DNA from: Cocos nucifera
Taxonomy: Eukaryota > Streptophyta > Magnoliopsida > Arecales > Arecaceae
DNA length: 64,000 nucleotides
Direction of reading: 5' to 3'
Assembly: GCA_006176705.1 (NCBI GenBank)
Contig: QRFJ01003334.1
Location: forward strand, 248,001-312,000
The first letter of the stretch is position 1. Each line of letters starts with the position of its first letter. The notes beneath the pieces were generated by a model. It did no database searches, was not told the DNA's origin, and saw only the letters and a list, made by a program, of their open reading frames with translations. Positions 60,905 to 64,000 of the stretch are shown here, piece after piece. The translations under genes were made by a program, and so were the position numbers.

Positions 60905-62321
60905 GCCAGTATTACTTCTAGGGCTTCAGCCTTAAAACTTATAAAGGCGAGCGAAGAGATTGATAGATTGAGATATTTTCTAGAGTAGGAGAAGGCTGCT
61001 AACACTAAGCTAGTCAAAAAGATTAATTGTTCTGAGAAGGTTCTTCTCGAAGCTTGAAAAATGATTAATCGTCGAGATGACAAGATAAGAAGGACCCATA
61101 AAAGAAATGAAAACCTTAAGAGATGAAGGTTTAAAGTTGAACGAGACTATTGTTGAGCTCACGATGATATCGATCGTCTGAGAAGAACACTCGAGGGGAA
61201 AAGAAACTCTTAATATGAAGTTCATTCTCCAAGGGGCCTCGACAGGAACTCAGTCAAAAGGCCGAAGACTTCCGACAAAGAGCGCCATGGGGAGAGGATG
61301 TCTAGCAGGGCTGAAGGTTCTCCTTCAAGAGAGGTGCTGGTATCTCTCAGATCAAGCTTTAGAAGGCTTTGTCAAGAGTAGAGCATTTGGAGGAGTAAAA
61401 ATTGAGTGAGGAAAGCCGAACCTACCTTCTCGACAGATTCACTAATTGGGATCTTTTGACTTTGACCACCCTTAGGAGATTTGATCAGCTAGTCAAGAAA
61501 GGGAACGAGGTCATAAGTCAGGCCTACAAGTCAACATTCTCTGCAAGCTTTGAAAGGTGCAAGAAAATGGCTCGACCATATATCCCAGCAGATAGTGTCG
61601 AACTTCGAATCAATTTCTCGGATGAGAGTTTGAAGGCAGTGATAGATGACAGCATCGGAAGATTCATGAAAACATCTGAACGTCTTGTTGAAACGAGCAA
61701 GATTAGTTCTGCTATTAGATCATTCTGAAGTTAGTTGTTTGCAAGGTTTAAGGATTCTAAATTGTGTTTTCTTTATTTTTTTTATTGTAAGCCAAGTACA
61801 GTATCCAAATTTTCATATAATCGAATGAAATTCATTTTTGCTACTTGTTCTTTCTTAATCGAGCTTTGAGCTTGCGTGAGCACTTAATTATAATCCGAGC
61901 TATGGTTCAAACTTCGGTCCTAACCATATTTTGTTGTTCTTGAAGCATTTGTCAAAAGAAATTTGAAAAGGTTCGAAAGGATTGAAATCGAAACCACTTT
62001 CATGTGGCAATTACTGTTGCACGTCTTTGCACATTCTGTCAAGAGCAGTGCAGAGCATGATTTCAGCCGCCCATATCAATCTTTGTATCAGCAATAAAAG
62101 CTACATGCAATTAGTAACTGCCACACGTCTGAGATACGCCGATCCATTCTTTCGTAATTAATATTTTGAGAAGATGAATTATTCAAAAATTTCTTTGGTC
62201 GGAGTTTATATAAAACTCCAGATAAGACAAAAGATAAAACTTCATCGTCTTGTTTTGCCGCAGGTCCTTTAACCATAGGTTCTTCTCTTTTGATTTTCTT
62301 TTGCTTTCCTCTTATGAAGAG

Positions 62322-64000
62322 ATGGCTCATTCTGGCAACCTCGATTTTGCTCCAATGACCTTCCAATATGAAATGATGGAGAGAGATATAATATTGCTTC
62401 ACAACCAATTCCACATTCCTCTGAAATTTTAGTTGGAGGTTCCAAAAGCAGAGGAGCGGGTTTGCAGTCCTTCCTTAGGTTGGATAAGCCTCTATGAGGA
62501 ATATTTTCTGACTGGACTGGGGCTTTCTCTTTATCTCTTTTTTTTTTTTTTAAATATTGTTGTGCTCAATAATCCCGAACTCATGGCGGCGTATCTACGG
62601 TTTTACCGTAGTGTGCATGTTGGCTAGAATTGAGACCAGCATTGCAGTTTTTCATTTTTTTTTACTCTTAAGAGATACCCCGAATCACGTAGGTGTGGTA
62701 TGTTTGGCCATGAAGGAGGAAGACCACTTATCCATTGATCCAAGGCACTCCTTCCGCTGCTCATAGTTGGAAATGATGCTTTTTGTTCGTTTCTTGAACG
62801 TTTGACGAAGAGTGAGGCTTCGTTGATTGGAGTAAGCCTCAGGAGTATATATTAAAGGAGGCATCATTAGGCCAAGACCTAAAGAAAAATTTTGAGATCC
62901 TCTGCAACTTTATGGTCCTAGAACTAAAAGAGCTTTTATCCGAGCAAACTTTATTTAATGTAGGCATTAGCCAAGTCAGCCCTGAAGATGCACATGGGTT
63001 ACTTACCTTAGGATCTTATTTATTTGATGTTCAAGTCTAATGCTGATTAATCAATAACTCAAGTTTCAGAAGTGGACCCAAGCTTGTTGAAGATGTCTGA
63101 GCTGAAGATTTGTCAAAAAAGGAAAGCGAAGCCCACGAGTAGTCAAGCTACTTGTGCCAAGATCGAGCATCTTCCCATGCTGCCAGCCTCCGGATTGGAA
63201 GAATCTAAATCTCACACTGCCAACAACTTCAGGATCGTGAAGGTACCACTTGACGTAACTTTGTTGACTTTTAATAGTGATCAAAGAAGCCAGATGGATC
63301 AAATATTTAATGAGACCATCCTGAGTTTAACAACTCCTTATGTCTTCAACTTCTTTCTGGAGGACGAGCTAGCAAAGATAGCTGAGACTTTCGGAATTAC
63401 GCCATGTTGGACTGAAGCTTGAGACTTCTGCCTTAGAAGACCATGAGCTGGCAAGCAAAACATTTTCCAAGTTCCTTTACTCGATAGATGCAAATAAATC
63501 ACTGTGTGAGCCTCGTAAGATAATAAGAAAGAAGATCCTAGACTACTTCATTCAGATAAGTTGGAGTTGGTCATTATATTTTTGACTCATTTATTCTGAG
63601 ATTGAGCGTAATCTGAGGTATTTTGATAGCTCGCATATTATATAAATGGATATATGGAGCACTCCATTGAGCTCTCGACTGAGATAAGAAAGTATAAGAT
63701 CGATGCCGAGATGCTCAATGGTACAAGGGACAAGGCAATAAAGAAGGCTGGAGAGGCTTCCACGAGGGTCGACGCTAACAAGAAAAGAGCTGAAGATGCC
63801 GAAGTAGCATTGAGGAAAGCCGTAAAAGAAAGCTTCCAATTGTTGGCTATTCAAAAAACTCAAGTAGCAGAAATAAAAGAGCTTAAAGCTCAATTAGCAG
63901 AAGCGGAGGAGCTTGAGACCAAGGTTGAAAAGAACAAGACTATGCTAAAGGCAGTAGAAGAGAAGATAGCCAAGATCCAGAGTGAAATGAAAGCATGGAT
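62322..64000 (+). pseudogene. Second retroelement-type gene (Transposase_28-like with coiled coil), runs off the right edge
   Basis: ATG at 62322 opens MAHSGNLDFAPMTFQYEMME. After a stop at 62430 the frame goes on with EVPKAEERVCSPSLGWISLY, EEYFLTGLGLSLYLFFFFLN and NNPELMAAYLRFYRSVH. This has the same layout as exon 1 of the antisense genes in elements A and B (GIYEKFLKAGLRLSFHFL ... NLYRISFC). A middle part (SELKICQKRKAKPTSSQ ... VFNFFLEDELAKIAETFG, 63072-63422) matches their exon 2 in position. From about 63650 a heptad-rich coiled coil (HSIELSTEIRKYKIDAEML ... AEIKELKAQLAEAEELE) continues past the window end. Several stops in the first part suggest decay. If it is a Tat antisense gene, its element is on the minus strand with pol beyond 64000. 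Confidence 0.55.

Larger units (their letters stand above)
50791..61725 (+). pseudogene. Retroelement-type coiled-coil gene split by element M
   Basis: The left part (50791-51463) reads MTATIVLTILSTLGSFRKLQ... and, after frame changes, IKITTIKDLSKLEVIGSDLP, LAPSSSSTAGNLRTAVEFLK and MGALKFLTRIGHYLINFA. The right part (60905-61725) continues in the same frame with SITSRASALKLIKASEEIDR and a long heptad-rich coiled coil. It then has YLSDQALEGFVKSRAFGG and ends MSEESRTYLLDRFTNWDLL ... SSAIRSF. It resembles the C-terminal coiled-coil part of gypsy-associated antisense genes such as those in elements A and B, but I cannot name the family. Several stops show it was decaying. It is in plus orientation, as expected if its parent Tat-type element lay on the minus strand. 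Confidence 0.5.

Overview
This window looks like nuclear DNA of a flowering plant, most likely a monocot. A palm is my guess from the general style of the genes and repeats, not something I could prove. The signs are intron-rich genes with AT-rich introns, chloroplast and secretory proteins of plant type, and very heavy loading with plant LTR retrotransposons.

The left 13.5 kb is the genic part. Two genes lie on the minus strand. The first is the 5' two thirds of a chloroplast/mitochondrial ribonuclease II/R (RNR1): 11 exons from 138 to 6112, with the gene running off the left edge. The second is a complete five-exon rhomboid intramembrane protease of the plant RBL family (8439-13451). From 13.5 to 19.7 kb I see only AT-rich intergenic DNA, degenerate repeats and a promoter-like/LTR-like patch. 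At about 19.7-20.2 kb there is a decayed fragment of a GT47 (exostosin-domain, MUR3/XLT2-like) glycosyltransferase gene.

From 20.2 to 47.8 kb there are two related, decayed Ty3/Gypsy elements of the Tat type, A (20229-37020) and B (37816-47808), both on the plus strand. Each has about 0.7-kb LTRs, gag, protease, RT, RNase H and integrase, then a hairpin-rich minisatellite, then an antisense spliced gene resembling the 'putative gypsy type transposon' (Transposase_28) family. Element A was itself hit twice. A Ty1/Copia element (23882-29503, target duplication AAAAT) sits in its protease gene, and an LTR-type insertion (21242-22187, target duplication AGTTC) sits in its leader/gag region.

From 47.8 to 50.6 kb there is gene-free DNA with composite microsatellites. 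From 50.6 to 64 kb there are two degenerate plus-strand genes with coiled coils, probably of retroelement origin. The first is split by a minus-strand non-autonomous LTR element M (51464-60904). M carries inside it a plus-strand copy of its own family, P (54651-59574). M and P have about 0.9-kb LTRs, a short gag-like stub, no pol, and long arrays of a 44-bp palindromic minisatellite. M shares its primer-binding site with Tat elements A and B, so I infer the family was mobilised by Tat-type machinery.

The most notable finding is this layered insertion history: Copia inside Tat, and a pol-less family nested head-on inside itself inside another retroelement gene. Alongside it are the palindromic minisatellites shared in style between the Tat elements and their apparent parasite, and the spliced antisense gene kept in both Tat copies.
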